Positions 21,282-31,998 are shown, numbered from the stretch's first letter. The stretch: DNA of 64,000 bases from Heliocybe sulcata (GCA_004369045.1 ML213503.1:1005343-1069342); one strand, 5' to 3'. Numbers and translations: made by a program. The notes: generated by a model not told the origin, from the sequence alone.

Positions 21282-23387
21282 TTGTGCGGTCTCTTTGGGA
21301 TACCCTGCATTCATCTTGATCATAACTATTACACCTACAACGTCGCGAAAAGGCTGGCACTCCAAATTTCAAGTTTCATGGCGCTCCCTCTTTCTCTCTC
21401 TCAGTGTTGCTTCGATTATCTGGATACCCCGTCATCTCCTACCTCGAGCCGCTCCCCAATTTCGGCAGACTGGACTTTCGAGGACATCCCAATATATGTC
21501 CAGCTTGCTCCGGATAATTCTCAGCAGTCTCTGAAATCCGTCCTTCTCAGCGGCGACGGCGACGATGGATTTCCTCCAAGTCCTAGTGCCCATTCCGCGA
21601 TGTCGGCAGGCACTTTTGGCCCAGGAATGGATGTTATGGTGGTCCCTGCTCCCTCCTCTGGAGACTTGCTTCAAGCCGATGAGCTTCTCAAGAGTTTTGA
21701 CGTGCTGCCTTCGTTGGGCTTGGGATTCGAGCATGATCTGGATGGCTTGAAGCCGTCGAAGCTGGACGATAGGCACCTGGAAGGAGATGGACCTGACTGT
21801 CATCCGAGGCATGATGGTTCTGAATCCCTAGCAAGAGGAGAATCACTTAGTCGGAAAAGAGGGGCACCTGCACTTCGAATATGCACGTCCTTGCCAGCTC
21901 AGGCCTCTCCGTCTACCTCGGCGTATGGCCACTCTTTGCCTCTATCTGCTCCTCCTTCGGTGCTTCCCGACGATCGCTCTGATCAGTCTATTCATACCGG
22001 TCATATTGATTCACAGTCCAGTCTGTCTACCGTGCTGTTCGCGCCGCCTTCACCGGGATTGCCCACATGGGACAGCCGGAGTCTCTCTCCCACTGACAGT
22101 GACTTCGGATACAAGAAACGTATGCGGAAGTATGCGAAAGACGCGAATGCAGGCAATCTTCTTCATGGCTTACTGTCCCGAAAATCGGCGGAGAGTCTTC
22201 GTTCCCCTCACTGGCGCACGCAGGCAACACCCTCGATGTCAAGCAGAGGGCTCACAAGCTCTGCCTCATCAGCATCCTCGCTCCAGGCTGATGCTAGTTC
22301 TTGTCCCTCTAGCCCGAGCTACAGCGCTTCATTGCGATCTTCTCACTCAGCATCTTCCTATGAATCATGTTCGACGTGTTCGTCCGCTTCAAGCGTTGGG
22401 CCTGGGGCCTTGTCTCAAGAGCTGCCGCAAGCTCTCAAGGACATCATCATTGATATGTGGATCGATCAGGAAGGCTTCCGTGCTGTGCGCCCAGCTTTCA
22501 GACTTATGGGCTATTCCAGCGTTCCGGCTCCTTCGACTGGTTTAGGCTCTGATCAGCGTGAATCTAACTTGATTAGAGCGGACTTTCTGCCTGTTAAGCG
22601 CCAAATCTTCACTTTCCACCATGCGGCACTGGACGGCCCCCCTATTATACGACGCATGACAATCAATGGCGACGAGTCTCGGGACTACATCTCGCGACAA
22701 GCCTCACTGATAATCAGGACCAATGGAGTATACGTAGTCCGGGGGTCAGAAAGCTGTCGGCCCAACAAGAGACACAAAGGCTGCTCCGACCCGACTCTAG
22801 ATTGGCTTTTCGAATATTTCGTCGAAGACCGCAGGGCAGAGACGACTGGGAGAATTATCTCTGGGGAGAAGACTTTCACTCCATTACGATTCTCGTGCTC
22901 GCCTGGTCTATTGCAACGGTCTTCCGGACACAAGATCAGCGTCATGCAGGTTTTGAGAAAGAATATGGCGCAAAAGTTGATCGCAGAGAAGCTGCCGCCG
23001 CCAAGGGTTCCACAGCCTCGACCGGTGGTCGAGAATGCTACCGCCAAGGACGAAGAACTTGCTCAGCAGGAAGGGATGCCTGCCTCCCAGTATGAACTCA
23101 ACGAGGAACTCGCTCGAAACGTAGGAAGTAGGCTGCGATCTGACGGGCCGGAACGATTGAGGTCAGCGTCTGTAGGGGCCGCCGATAATGTCGACCCTGG
23201 TGGAAAACGTCTGAGTCTTCCGGTAAACAGTCTTCAGGATCCCAGAAGAGTCATCTCGGAACCCATCAGACCGCCTTCGGAACTCAACAACCTGCTGTCT
23301 ACTGCCTCTGAGGAAGGCTTTTCTGGTCTGACCGTACCGCCCCGCAGGCCGGGACGAGTGGCAACTAGAGCAAGCAGGAGCGGCTGA
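21282..23387 (+). CDS. Large basidiomycete protein of unknown function
   Basis: Not assigned to a known family. An uninterrupted 2.1-kb open frame supports coding. The likely real start is MALPLSLSQCCFDYLDTP at 21378; 21282 is the first in-frame start. The first two thirds are Ser/Pro-rich and disordered, including a long Ser-rich run near 22230-22400. The rest contains an ordered segment (about 22420-22960): LPQALKDIIIDMWIDQEGFR, FLPVKRQIFTFHHAALDGPP, NGDESRDYISRQASLIIRTN, LDWLFEYFVEDRR and GEKTFTPLRFSCSPGLLQ. I have seen this kind of segment only as a conserved block in basidiomycete proteins. The tail is charged and disordered. No signal peptide or membrane segment. The C-terminal region suggests a beta-rich interaction domain, but this is inference. 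Confidence 0.65.
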   Translation: MCGLFGIPCIHLDHNYYTYNVAKRLALQISSFMALPLSLSQCCFDYLDTPSSPTSSRSPISADWTFEDIPIYVQLAPDNSQQSLKSVLLSGDGDDGFPPSPSAHSAMSAGTFGPGMDVMVVPAPSSGDLLQADELLKSFDVLPSLGLGFEHDLDGLKPSKLDDRHLEGDGPDCHPRHDGSESLARGESLSRKRGAPALRICTSLPAQASPSTSAYGHSLPLSAPPSVLPDDRSDQSIHTGHIDSQSSLSTVLFAPPSPGLPTWDSRSLSPTDSDFGYKKRMRKYAKDANAGNLLHGLLSRKSAESLRSPHWRTQATPSMSSRGLTSSASSASSLQADASSCPSSPSYSASLRSSHSASSYESCSTCSSASSVGPGALSQELPQALKDIIIDMWIDQEGFRAVRPAFRLMGYSSVPAPSTGLGSDQRESNLIRADFLPVKRQIFTFHHAALDGPPIIRRMTINGDESRDYISRQASLIIRTNGVYVVRGSESCRPNKRHKGCSDPTLDWLFEYFVEDRRAETTGRIISGEKTFTPLRFSCSPGLLQRSSGHKISVMQVLRKNMAQKLIAEKLPPPRVPQPRPVVENATAKDEELAQQEGMPASQYELNEELARNVGSRLRSDGPERLRSASVGAADNVDPGGKRLSLPVNSLQDPRRVISEPIRPPSELNNLLSTASEEGFSGLTVPPRRPGRVATRASRSG

Positions 23388-23785
23388 ACACACAACACGG
23401 ATAGCTTCGGCGCCTCTATCCTATCCCAAACACCGGACTTCCACCATCTTCTCTTATACTTTTATGCCATTGTAACATCCTATTCTCAGCCTATGTATTA
23501 TCCTGATACCCGTCAATGTATCTTACCTCTTACTCTCTTCTATCATTGTGTTGCTAGCCACCTTGTAATTCTCCCAAGTATATGGTATACCTATTCGCTC
23601 TTCATCTTCAGGACTACATGGTGGTTCTGATTCACTGTAGACTTCGGAAAGAACCGACAGCATGTAAGCTTGTGCCGACGGCTCAGAGCACACCTTCTCC
23701 CGCCACCAGCACGACCAGCACCAATACTATTACCATCTCTCTGAAGTACTCACTGATTTTGTTTAACCCCACTTATCCTACAAGC
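23388..23785. other. Intergenic region before the thioredoxin gene
   Basis: About 400 bp. It holds the 3' flank of the unknown gene and a pyrimidine-rich leader directly before the thioredoxin ATG. An open frame starting at 23582 runs into the thioredoxin region in another frame and is not called. Confidence 0.45.
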
Positions 23786-24454
23786 ATGTCCATCACCCAC
23801 ATCACTTCCCTCTCGCAGCTGAACGGCATCCTGTCCAAGGCGAACGACAAGCTTTCTGTCAGTATGTCTCGTCCTCTGTTCCGCTACTTGTCTTCCGCGA
23901 TTCCTAACATACGTGCAGGTAATTGACTTCCACGCGACATGGTGCGGCCCCTGCCACATGATTGCACCGACCTTCGAGGCTCTCTCGAAACAGTACACGA
24001 ACGTCAATTTCTTGAAGTGCGACGTGGACGCTGCGAATGAGGTGGCTGGATACTACAAAGTAGGTGCGATGTGAGTAAGACTATTAGGTGCCTGTTCTTT
24101 TATGAAGTCCTCATTCCGCGACTTCGCACAGGCCCACTTTCATATTCTTGAAAGGAAGTACCAAAGTCGACGAACTCCGCGGAGCCGACAAAGCGTGCGC
24201 ATATTTCTCCCTCCACCCCTCTCCCCTTCTGAGCTATGCATTATTACAGCGGCCTCGAAAGGAAAGTCCGCCAGCACGCCTCGGGCGGCTCATCCTCAAC
24301 AGGCGCCTTCTCAGGGAAAGGTCAGACACTAAGCGGCTCGTCTCCCAAGCCGGATATCAAGGACGCCATCCCAGCCGTCCAGAATCTCGACCCCCAAGTC
24401 AAGCTGTTCCTAGCTCTGTTGGGGGCGTACCTCCTCTTCTGGTATCTCAGCTGA
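23786..24454 (+). CDS. Tail-anchored thioredoxin-domain protein
   Basis: Thiol-disulfide oxidoreductase of the thioredoxin fold. Exon 1 gives MSITHITSLSQLNGILSK. After an intron (GTCAGT...TGCAG) exon 2 begins VIDFHATWCGPCHMIAP, carrying the intact WCGPC redox site, then LSKQYTNVNFLKCDVDAANE and YYKVGAM. Exon 3 contributes the cis-Pro motif PTFIFLKGSTKVDELRGA. The last exon (from about 24245) extends beyond the thioredoxin fold: a Ser/Gly linker (ASGGSSSTGAFSGKG), an amphipathic stretch KPDIKDAIPAVQNLDPQ, and a hydrophobic terminus VKLFLALLGAYLLFWYLS before the stop. This single C-terminal membrane segment with no flanking lumenal tail is the layout of a tail-anchored protein facing the cytosol. 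About 160-165 residues, against about 105 for free thioredoxin. The organelle (ER or mitochondrial outer membrane) cannot be told from sequence. Confidence 0.85.
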
Positions 24455-25171
24455 GCCGCAGACGAGCGAGAGTGACACGAGGAGCACACTGGCATTCCAT
24501 ACATTCTGCTTTTTCTACCGTACATAGGGAGGAATACAATCAAAGTGTACCATTATATGGACCACAGGGTATCAGTCAGTATTCACATGGGTGCCGTGCT
24601 CTACATATTCGTGACCGAGACTGAAATAAGCTTCACCTGCTATCAGGGGAGGGGGAGGCAGACAGCATAGCAGCACCATCAACTGAACATGGAATGGAGG
24701 AGTCCGTTGCAACTCCGTGCACGGCAGAACCATCCACCCCCACCGCTCTCCGCCTGCATGGCCTTGCTAATACTATTCGTCGCTCCTTCAGTACTCCAGA
24801 AAAATCCGCACCGAGGTTTGCTTCGATATTACGCGACAAGCAAACATCGGCGGGGATCTTTCACATGTTGCTGCACATATGGGGGTCGTACACTACAACT
24901 TGAACGTGATAGCCATACAGAGAGGACCAGTGTATTACGACCATAGCAGCTCGCTCCGAATCCTGACTATGAGTGGAATGCCGGGGAGATCCTCATCGCG
25001 CCCGCCAAAGTTTAACGCAGAGAGTGTCTCTACCCGTCTTCTCAGGAGTCTCCCGCATTAAACTCTGGAACACGCGACAACAATCTCCCCGGCATTCCCA
25101 GAACAAAGTATCCGGCACGAGCTGCTATGGTCGTAATAACCTGGTGTGCACGAGATAATCTTGATCGTCGT
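24455..25171. other. Intergenic region with possible gene remnant and hairpin repeat
   Basis: About 717 bp between the thioredoxin and dsRBD genes. Plus-strand frames here overlap. One, read around 24795-24960, gives a protein-like stretch (VCFDITRQANIGGDLSHVAA, then HYNLNVIAIQRGPVYYDHSS), but I found no convincing start or complete gene, so it may be a remnant of an unrecognised gene. Its end coincides with the left arm of the inverted repeat at 24926-25145. Confidence 0.4.
24926..25145. repeat. Imperfect inverted repeat able to form a ~100-bp hairpin
   Basis: The left arm (about 24926-25026) and right arm (about 25044-25145) are inverted copies of each other with a loop of roughly 17 nt. 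Two blocks are exact: 21 bp (24933-24953 against 25118-25138) and 16 bp (24975-24990 against 25083-25098). The stretches between and inside them match partly. The right arm lies only 27 bp past the stop codon of the dsRBD gene (25172), so a normal 3' UTR of that gene would include it. It could equally be an inverted duplication of a gene end, because both arms can be read as YYDHSSS followed by NAGEI and a stop. Confidence 0.8.
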
Positions 25172-26829
25172 TCATGCACCTATCAAACCGTCATTAGAAA
25201 CAAAGAACCAATGAGACGGAGAAATAGACTCGACTTACGAGGCGCCCAACCCATATTATAATACGCCTGCTTCGCAGCCTCCTCCTTCGCGAGCTGCTTG
25301 CTGATCCCGGTTCCCATGCCTTGCTCAAGACCATCCACTGTGCCACAACCATTAATCGATTAATCATCTCAATACAAGGCAATGTACGCACCAACACACT
25401 TAACCGTCCAGCTCCCCGCATGCGAAGGGCCGATAAACTCAGCAGGGTAATCCACCTGATGCCGACGCTGCGCAGCGGTCTGGTTAAAGATGGGCAAGAA
25501 CGCAACGCTGGGCTGCCCAGGCATGAGCGGGTTCGGCTGGGAGGGCAGGGGAGGCGGGGGCGCATTAGGCGGGGGAGGAGGGGGGTACGGGGACTGGGAG
25601 TGGCCAAAGTGCAGAGAGGGTTCCGCAGGTTCTGTTTTCGGCTGAAAAGAGTGGGAGCCATCCGAGTCGACGGACATACGCGAGGCATTGGCCATGGGGT
25701 TGGAACCGAGGGGCTGGCCCCACCCCATGGCAAAGAAGGCCTGCTGGGCCGCTTGTTCCTTTGCGACTTGTTTGCTTTGGCCGGTGCCCTGCCCGCGGTC
25801 GACGCCGTTGACTAGGGGATCGTGTGAGCCAACTCGGATGTAAGGAGCGTCTGATTCTACGTACCACGACAGGACACAGTCCATTGCCCCGCATGGGGCG
25901 GTCCTACGAAGGCGGCAGGGTACTCGACGGCTATTCTCCGCTGGTTCGCCGTCTGATTGAACAGCTGGAGGTACGACATGTTCATGCCACCCGTAGCGGG
26001 CAACGGTGGAGGCGGCATCGCGGGCGGGGGCGGGGACATGTTCATCGGGGACATGCCAGGCGGATCTGTGCGCTGGCGCTTGGGCGCGGGGATGCTGGAT
26101 GGCTCCGGCTCGGTGCCGGCGAGGGCAGGTGGCTCGGACTCTGGATCGACGAGTTTGGCAATCCACTCGTGAACGACGCGGAGACCGCTTGTGTGAAACA
26201 CTGCACCCACATATGAATTGAAGAGGTGGCGCAGTTCCTGGGGGGAGTTGGGTGGGATGGGTGGATGGAGAGGGTGGGGGCTTACCTGTGGTTCCCGGAT
26301 GCGGGGAAGAGCGTCGGGTGTACAGCGTAGTTTCTCGCGCAGGCGGTATAACGAGATCCAGCCTTCCAGCTTCTCATCGGACGTGGCATCCTCGGCTGAT
26401 CTCTGGTAGAGAGTGGTGTAAAGGCACGCAGCTCCGAAACGAACAAGGAGAGCACTCACCGTGAGATCGTCTGCATCAAGCATAGGCCTCTTAGAGAAGA
26501 GCGTATGCATGACCGCCATGTCCAACACCTTCGCACCGAGGACCGCCAGGCGATCGCTGTCGCCGACTTCGTCGTTCCTCGGTGCGCCCTCGAAGCGGAG
26601 AGACTTGTGGCTGAAGACTTCGAGGGTCATGTCACCGGAGAGCTTTGGGAGAGGGGGGATGTTGGCCATGGTGGCGGCTACAGAGAGAGAGCGTTTGAGT
26701 GGTGCGCTGCTCTGGCCGCGCATCTTGGGAGGCAGGACGGAGCCGGGCCATGTGCCATTGTCTTCTGTACAGATTTAGCAAGGCAATATTGGCAGTATGA
26801 GTCACGGTATACTTACCTGAGGAAGACAT
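25172..26829 (-). CDS. RNase III-like protein with two dsRNA-binding domains
   Basis: Probable dsRNA-binding protein. The start at 26829 gives MSSSEDNGTWPGSVLPPKMR across the first intron. An RNase III-fold region follows: PPLPKLSGDMTLEVFSHKSL, RNDEVGDSDRLAVLGAKVLD and MAVMHTLFSKRPMLDADDLT. In active RNase III enzymes the signature helix reads ERLEFLGDAVL; here DRLAVLGAKVL lacks the catalytic acidic pattern, so cleavage activity is unlikely. After a Pro-rich linker come two dsRBDs. The first starts YLQLFNQTANQRRIAVEYPA and ends GTGQSKQVAKEQAAQQAFFA. The second starts LPIFNQTAAQRRHQVDYPAE and ends GTGISKQLAKEEAAKQAYYN. The two are clearly an internal duplication, separated by a Pro/Ser linker with a PPPPPPNAPPPP run. 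The stop at 25172 follows GWAPRA. Related layouts occur in mitochondrial ribosomal proteins L44/mL3, an alternative identity. An upstream in-frame Met at 26925 exists. Confidence 0.75.
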
Positions 26830-27091
26830 GCTGCGTCTCACACAGCTATCGACTCCGAATGCGGTGTCGACGTTTGGGTAAAGAACAGCATTCCGCTTGC
26901 AAGCCATAACTGGGCATGCGGTCACATGCTGGCGGTGTGACAGCGTAACAGAACGCGTCTGGCTTCTTCAAGCTCAGCGCTCAAGTTCGAGTTGACCTTT
27001 GTCCTCGACCGTCTGTCGCCTGGGTCTGCTCATTTATTTGGACTATCTATCTCTGTGATTCAGCCAATGTGTCTGTCAGCCTGAGGCTGAA

Positions 27092-30000
27092 ATGTCCTCG
27101 AAACCATTGATTCCGGAGAAATACCTTGACGTACCCACCCAGCGGTTGTACTTCCTAAGTCTCGGTCTGCTGTGCCAGGTACGACACCCTTTGACGCATC
27201 AATTACCACCTTGACCGAAATTCCCATTCTAACATTGCAGTCTATCAGGCAATCAAGCTATGGGATGTACTGCAGTACAACCTATTATCACACGACGCGA
27301 CCGCGTCCTACTGTCGCAAATGGCTCATAGTAGATGTCCTCTACTTTTCCTTGCTATCACAACTCCGCATTCCTCGGCTCGACTACAGTAAACCTGTGGT
27401 GGCCCTGCAAATACTCGGCGCGTGTTTTCTCGACGGGCTGTTGTTTGGCGGGATCAACATAGACCTGGGGGTTAGCTTCCTTCCGTCTATAAGTCTGAGT
27501 ACGTGGCCTTCTTCAGTACCAAACGAGTACCTTAGTAGAGGGTGTGAGGGTCCGGACGTGATTCACCCGGAGCTAGAGGGTGCAATTTGAGCGTATCTGC
27601 TACGGGAATTGCCACTGATCCGTATTCGAGCCCTACGCCAAAGTATATGGCCCAAGGGGTGCATCGGTGCATCCCGCTGTTCCAAAGCGCCAAAGCACAA
27701 AATTGTTGGTAGCTCCTGTAGCAGATACGCCCTATTGCATGGCCAACTTGTGGCTACCGTCCCAGCTCGTCCCACTCAGCCCTCGTGCCACATTCCTCGG
27801 TCGCTGCTGAGCACGGCAGACTCGTCTAAAAGCACTGGCTTCCTATCCGGAAGTTTCTAGCCACGGCCTGGGGTCCCGGGGAAGCACATTCTTCAGGTCC
27901 TCGAGGATTGCATTCGCGTTTCGTACCCTGCTTTACCTATATTCTCATGTTAATCTTCTTATTCATTCACTGCAATCTACTAGACAGACAGCAAATTGCA
28001 GCCACTCCCGCCGCCTTCACCTTCTCCGACCTCATATCCATCCTGACCCTTGGCATCGTCTCCTACGGCTCCCACTATGACAGCCACCTCCTAGGCCAGC
28101 ACACCGTCCGAATGTCCCCCATCAGCACCGCCCGCCTTAACCCAGACAGTCAGATGTTCTGTCTAGGCAGCCCCGGCGCCACCGCCCTCGTCCCCGTGCT
28201 CCTCAACAACACCAGTCCCATCCATCTCCAATACTCCCTTACACCTCTCGGCGTCCCATTCGACTCCCTGGCCAAAGTGCCTTCGTACAACCTTACGCTG
28301 AGGGACCTGAATGCGATCGAACGCAAACTCCAAGACGAGGGCGCAGCGCGTGCAGCCGTGCCCAAGCAGGACAACTACGATTCGGACGAGTACGATGAAT
28401 ACGACGATGAGGACGACGAGGACGCGCTGTCCACGTCCAAATCTGTGCTCCAGAAGACGCAGTCTCTAGCCCACATCGCGATCGACAAGCCCGGCGTCCT
28501 GCGGCTTCACCGCGTCCTCGACCAGTCGAAGGTCGATGCGCGTATCTTGTACGCTCCGGAAGTCGTCATCGCACCTTGCCCGAAGGTGGAGTTCATCGAC
28601 ACAGTCGCGAAAGACGCAGGCATACGGTGCGCGGGCGCGGACAAGGATATCGATTTTGCTATCAGCATGTACGGTGTTCCCCCGCTCAGCTTGCGGTGGT
28701 ACAAAGATGTGAATGGGAAGAGGGAGCATTTCATGGTCGAGGGTATCCAAGGCGAGCATGATGACCAACAGCGGCATAAGGGCACGACGGGTGCGCCGCA
28801 GAGTGTGCGGGTACCGCTCACAGGGACTCTGGATAGCTTGGGCACGCATGCATACGTTCTCGAGAGCGTTACAGATGGAGTGGGCAATGCCGTGCACACT
28901 GGGGGCGCGTCGCAAGCTTTGGTTCCTGCGCGCTCTGGGAGATCCGGCAGTGCGGGTGCAGACGCGAGGCTGCAGACTGTCGCCGCGGCCAACACCAAAA
29001 CCACTAGAACGGTTCAAGTCCTCCATCGGCCTGCCGTGTCGTTCATGCACTGCGGCCCTGGCCGCCCTGCCTCTCTACTCATCGGGCACGATGTCCCGCT
29101 CACCGTCTCCGCGCGTGATGCCGACCCCTCCGACGCGCCCTGGCAAATCGAGATGAAGTACGTGCCTTCTCCAGACGATGTCACGGTTAAGGGCAGCAAG
29201 CGGAGTAAGAGCTGGACGCGCACGCTCACCACGGCAGAGGGGAGACATGAGCTGAGTTTTGGGGCGGAAGCGCCTGGGACGTACGAGATCGTGAGCGTGC
29301 GGGGACGGTATTGTGAGGGCGATGTGTTGGCGCCGGAGCATTGCAAGGTGGTAGAGCTGCCGAGGCCGAGTGCGGAGGTGGAGTGGAAGAAGATACATGA
29401 GTGGTATGTCCTCCAGTCTAGGTGCTTATGCTGTGCTATCTGCTGACATGTACTTCACTAGCTCGGGGGATACAGGCGTCTCGGCCTCGATGATCTTCCA
29501 CGGCACCCCACCCTTCACAGTGTACTACCGAATGCAGCGGGACAGCGAGCCGCCACGGGAGATGCACCGGCGGTTCGATACGTCGCGGGGAGATCTGACG
29601 CTGCAGCCGGAGTTGAGCGGGCATTATGTGTTTAGCTTTAGGGAGATGAGCGATGCGAATTATAGGAGGGTGGAGATGCGGGCGCCGAGTGTAGAGCAGG
29701 TTGTGCATCCGCTTGCGAGTGCTGATTTTGTGAGGACTGGGGTGAGCACGGTGGGTGGGGGCAGGGACGGGAGGGGGGCGAAGGCGAAGGCGGTGGTGAA
29801 TACCTGTGAGGGGGAGACTGTGGATGTGGATGTGGATTTGAGGGTGCGTACTGGGGAAGTGAGGTGGTGTGCGTGCTGTGTACTGAGATTGGGTTCTGCT
29901 CTCAGGGCACAGGGCCTTGGAATTTGGAAGTCCAGATTGTGTCCCCACGGGGCACGGAGACTGTCATGGTCAAGGATATCAAGGAGTCTCGGAGGACGCT

Positions 30001-31998
30001 GCGGTTGCCGATTCCGAAGGCTATTGACAAGGAGGGAGGGACGTTCGAGATTGATTTGGGTAGGGAATAGCCTACGACTCTGATGGTCATCAGGAAGGCT
30101 GACTCATATCCTTGCAGCGAGTGTTGAAGACAGGTATAAGTGCAAGCGTGTGCTGTCGGTACCTGGGGTATCTGTCAATGTGCGGAGAGTGAAGGTATGT
30201 TTGTACGCAGGGTGTGTTGCAAGACAAATGCTGATTAGTTTGCTAGCCTGTTGCGAGGTTCTACGGGAAAGAGGGCAAGCGAAATCTCACGGTCTTGGAA
30301 AATGAGATGGCTCAATTGCCGCTGCGTCTTACTGGCGATGGGGTGCGTTGCACATCGTGTGATGCGCCTTCAAGTACTAACCTGCGTTGTAGCCCTGGAG
30401 GATCCGATATCGCCGTCGCGAAGAGCCTGGCCATGTTATGACTGTTACGTCGCGTAACCCCAATGATGAGTTGAGTGTATCAAACAAAGGTGTCTATGAG
30501 CTTCTAGAGGTGTGCCAGCAACTATTGAGGTGACTACCGTAATGCTGACTTGTTCATCTTGAGGTCCATGATGCGCAATGTCCTGGTACGGTACCCTCGG
30601 AAGAGGCTACGTATCAGGTGAATTGGGTACCTCGGCCATCGGCTAGACTTGCTTCAGAAACAGAGGCGAGATACGAGTCCTACAATAACTCGTATATATT
30701 ACCCCCTGTGTGCGAGCGTGTTGATGACCATGTGGACTTGGACCTTATCGGTAAGTCCGCTGCTCAAGTTTACGTTGTCAGGCCTCATTGACGACTGCGC
30801 AGGACGACCTCCCTTCCAACTCATGTACAATGTGGCCAGGAACTTGGGCAGCAGCGGGCCAGAGTCTCTGGAGCAACCCACGTTCAGCAGCATTCAGCAC
30901 CGTACGAGGTTCCAGCTGCGAACAAACAATGCCGGTCGAATGTACTACGAGGTCAGGCAGATTGGTGACGCCGCGTATCCCATCGCCAAGCACAAGAACT
31001 TTGTGATTCCGCGCGCCGAACGCCTGCTGTTTGAGCAGGAGGTGATGATGCGGCCTGCAGCACAGTTCCGGACGGCGTCTAGGATGACTTATTGCCTCTA
31101 CGACACGTTCGAGCCGCATGACTCGTACTCCTCGGACGGTCTCATCATGCTGGAGGGAACCCCGCCTTTCCTGGTGGAGTTGTCCATCAAAAACCTGGCC
31201 GCTAGCGAGACGCATACAGAGACAGTTGAGCTGAGAGAGCGCTCGTGGAAGATCGACCTTCCCTCGTACAGCTTCAAGTCGATTGGTCCCCACCTTATCA
31301 AGATCGAGTCCGTGTGGGACGCCAGCCATTGCGAGCAGGCCTTCGTGGAGCCGTCTCTCCAATCGATATGGGTGGACGTTGCGGAGAGTGCTGCCATCAT
31401 TCCCTTCGACCGGCGCGAGTACTTCTGTGTTGGCGAGACGTCACGATTCAGTCTCGAAGGTACAGCGCCATGGTCAATCGGATACCGCGTCAACGGCAAG
31501 AGCTACACCCACGAGACCAAGGTCTCCCCCTTCTCCCTCATTCAGCAACAGGCGGGAGAATTCGCTGTCACTTCTGTGGCACACCAAAACAAAATGTGCA
31601 AGACTGCTGTTACGGACTTGCGTTACACTGTGCACCCACTTCCAGCGGCACAAGTCGGACATGGGAAGAGGATATTCCAGGACATCCACGAAGGTACGTG
31701 GTACTGTCTGCATTGTAGCATAATTTTCTCACTTCCGCTTTTATAGGCGACCAAGCCGAGATATTATTCACGCTTATCGGCGAGCCGCCGTTCACGTTCA
31801 CGTATCAGCGTGCGGAACCTACCACCAAGAAGGGTGGCAGACCTGGCAAGGTCCTCGAGACCCATACAGTCACCGGGGTCACTGCCAATGAGTACTCCAT
31901 TTTCTCGGCGTTGGAGGGTACCTGGACAGTAACTTTCATATCCGACCGATACTGCCGGTATCCGCCAGCACAGGTGGACAAGGCAGTCGAAAAGTAGG
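27092..31998 (+). CDS. POM152: Nucleoporin POM152 (nuclear-pore membrane ring)
   Basis: Transmembrane nucleoporin that forms the lumenal ring of the pore. The N-terminus MSSKPLIPEKYLDVPTQRLY with FLSLGLLCQ, then WLIVDVLYFSLLSQLRIPRL and VVALQILGACFLDGLLFGG, gives the short cytosolic end and membrane helices expected. After a poorly resolved stretch (27480-28080) the diagnostic SHLLGQHTVRMSPISTARLN and PDSQMFCLG appear. The remainder is a string of Ig-like repeats recognisable by recurring G-TPPF or GxPPF and YxV motifs (GVPPLSLRWYKDV, GTPPFTVYYRMQ, GTGPWNLEVQIV, GRPPFQLMYNVA, GTPPFLVELSIK, GTAPWSIGYRVN, GEPPFTFTYQRA). The protein ends DRYCRYPPAQVDKAVEK at 31998. At least ten introns and about 1300 residues, as in yeast. 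An acidic run (DEYDEYDDEDDED, about 28387) sits in an early lumenal loop. A small TIR-bounded repeat lies in the 5' part. Confidence 0.88.
27581..27739. repeat. Small TIR-bounded, MITE-like insertion in the 5' part of POM152
   Basis: A 159-bp segment bounded by inverted ends: TGCAAT then GCGTATCTGCTACGGGA on the left (27581-27607) and the inverse of TGCAAT then GCGTATCTGCTACAGGA on the right (27714-27739). The 17-bp core has one mismatch. It lies in non-conserved sequence between the membrane-helix exons and the lumenal-domain exon of POM152, probably in an intron. It has no coding capacity and no clear target-site duplication, so the assignment to a DNA-transposon-derived MITE is tentative. 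Confidence 0.5.

Noticed and set aside
28466-29050. Long minus-strand frames across POM152
   Set aside because: They mirror the GC-rich coding strand of POM152 and have low-complexity, Arg/Pro-rich translations with no domain.
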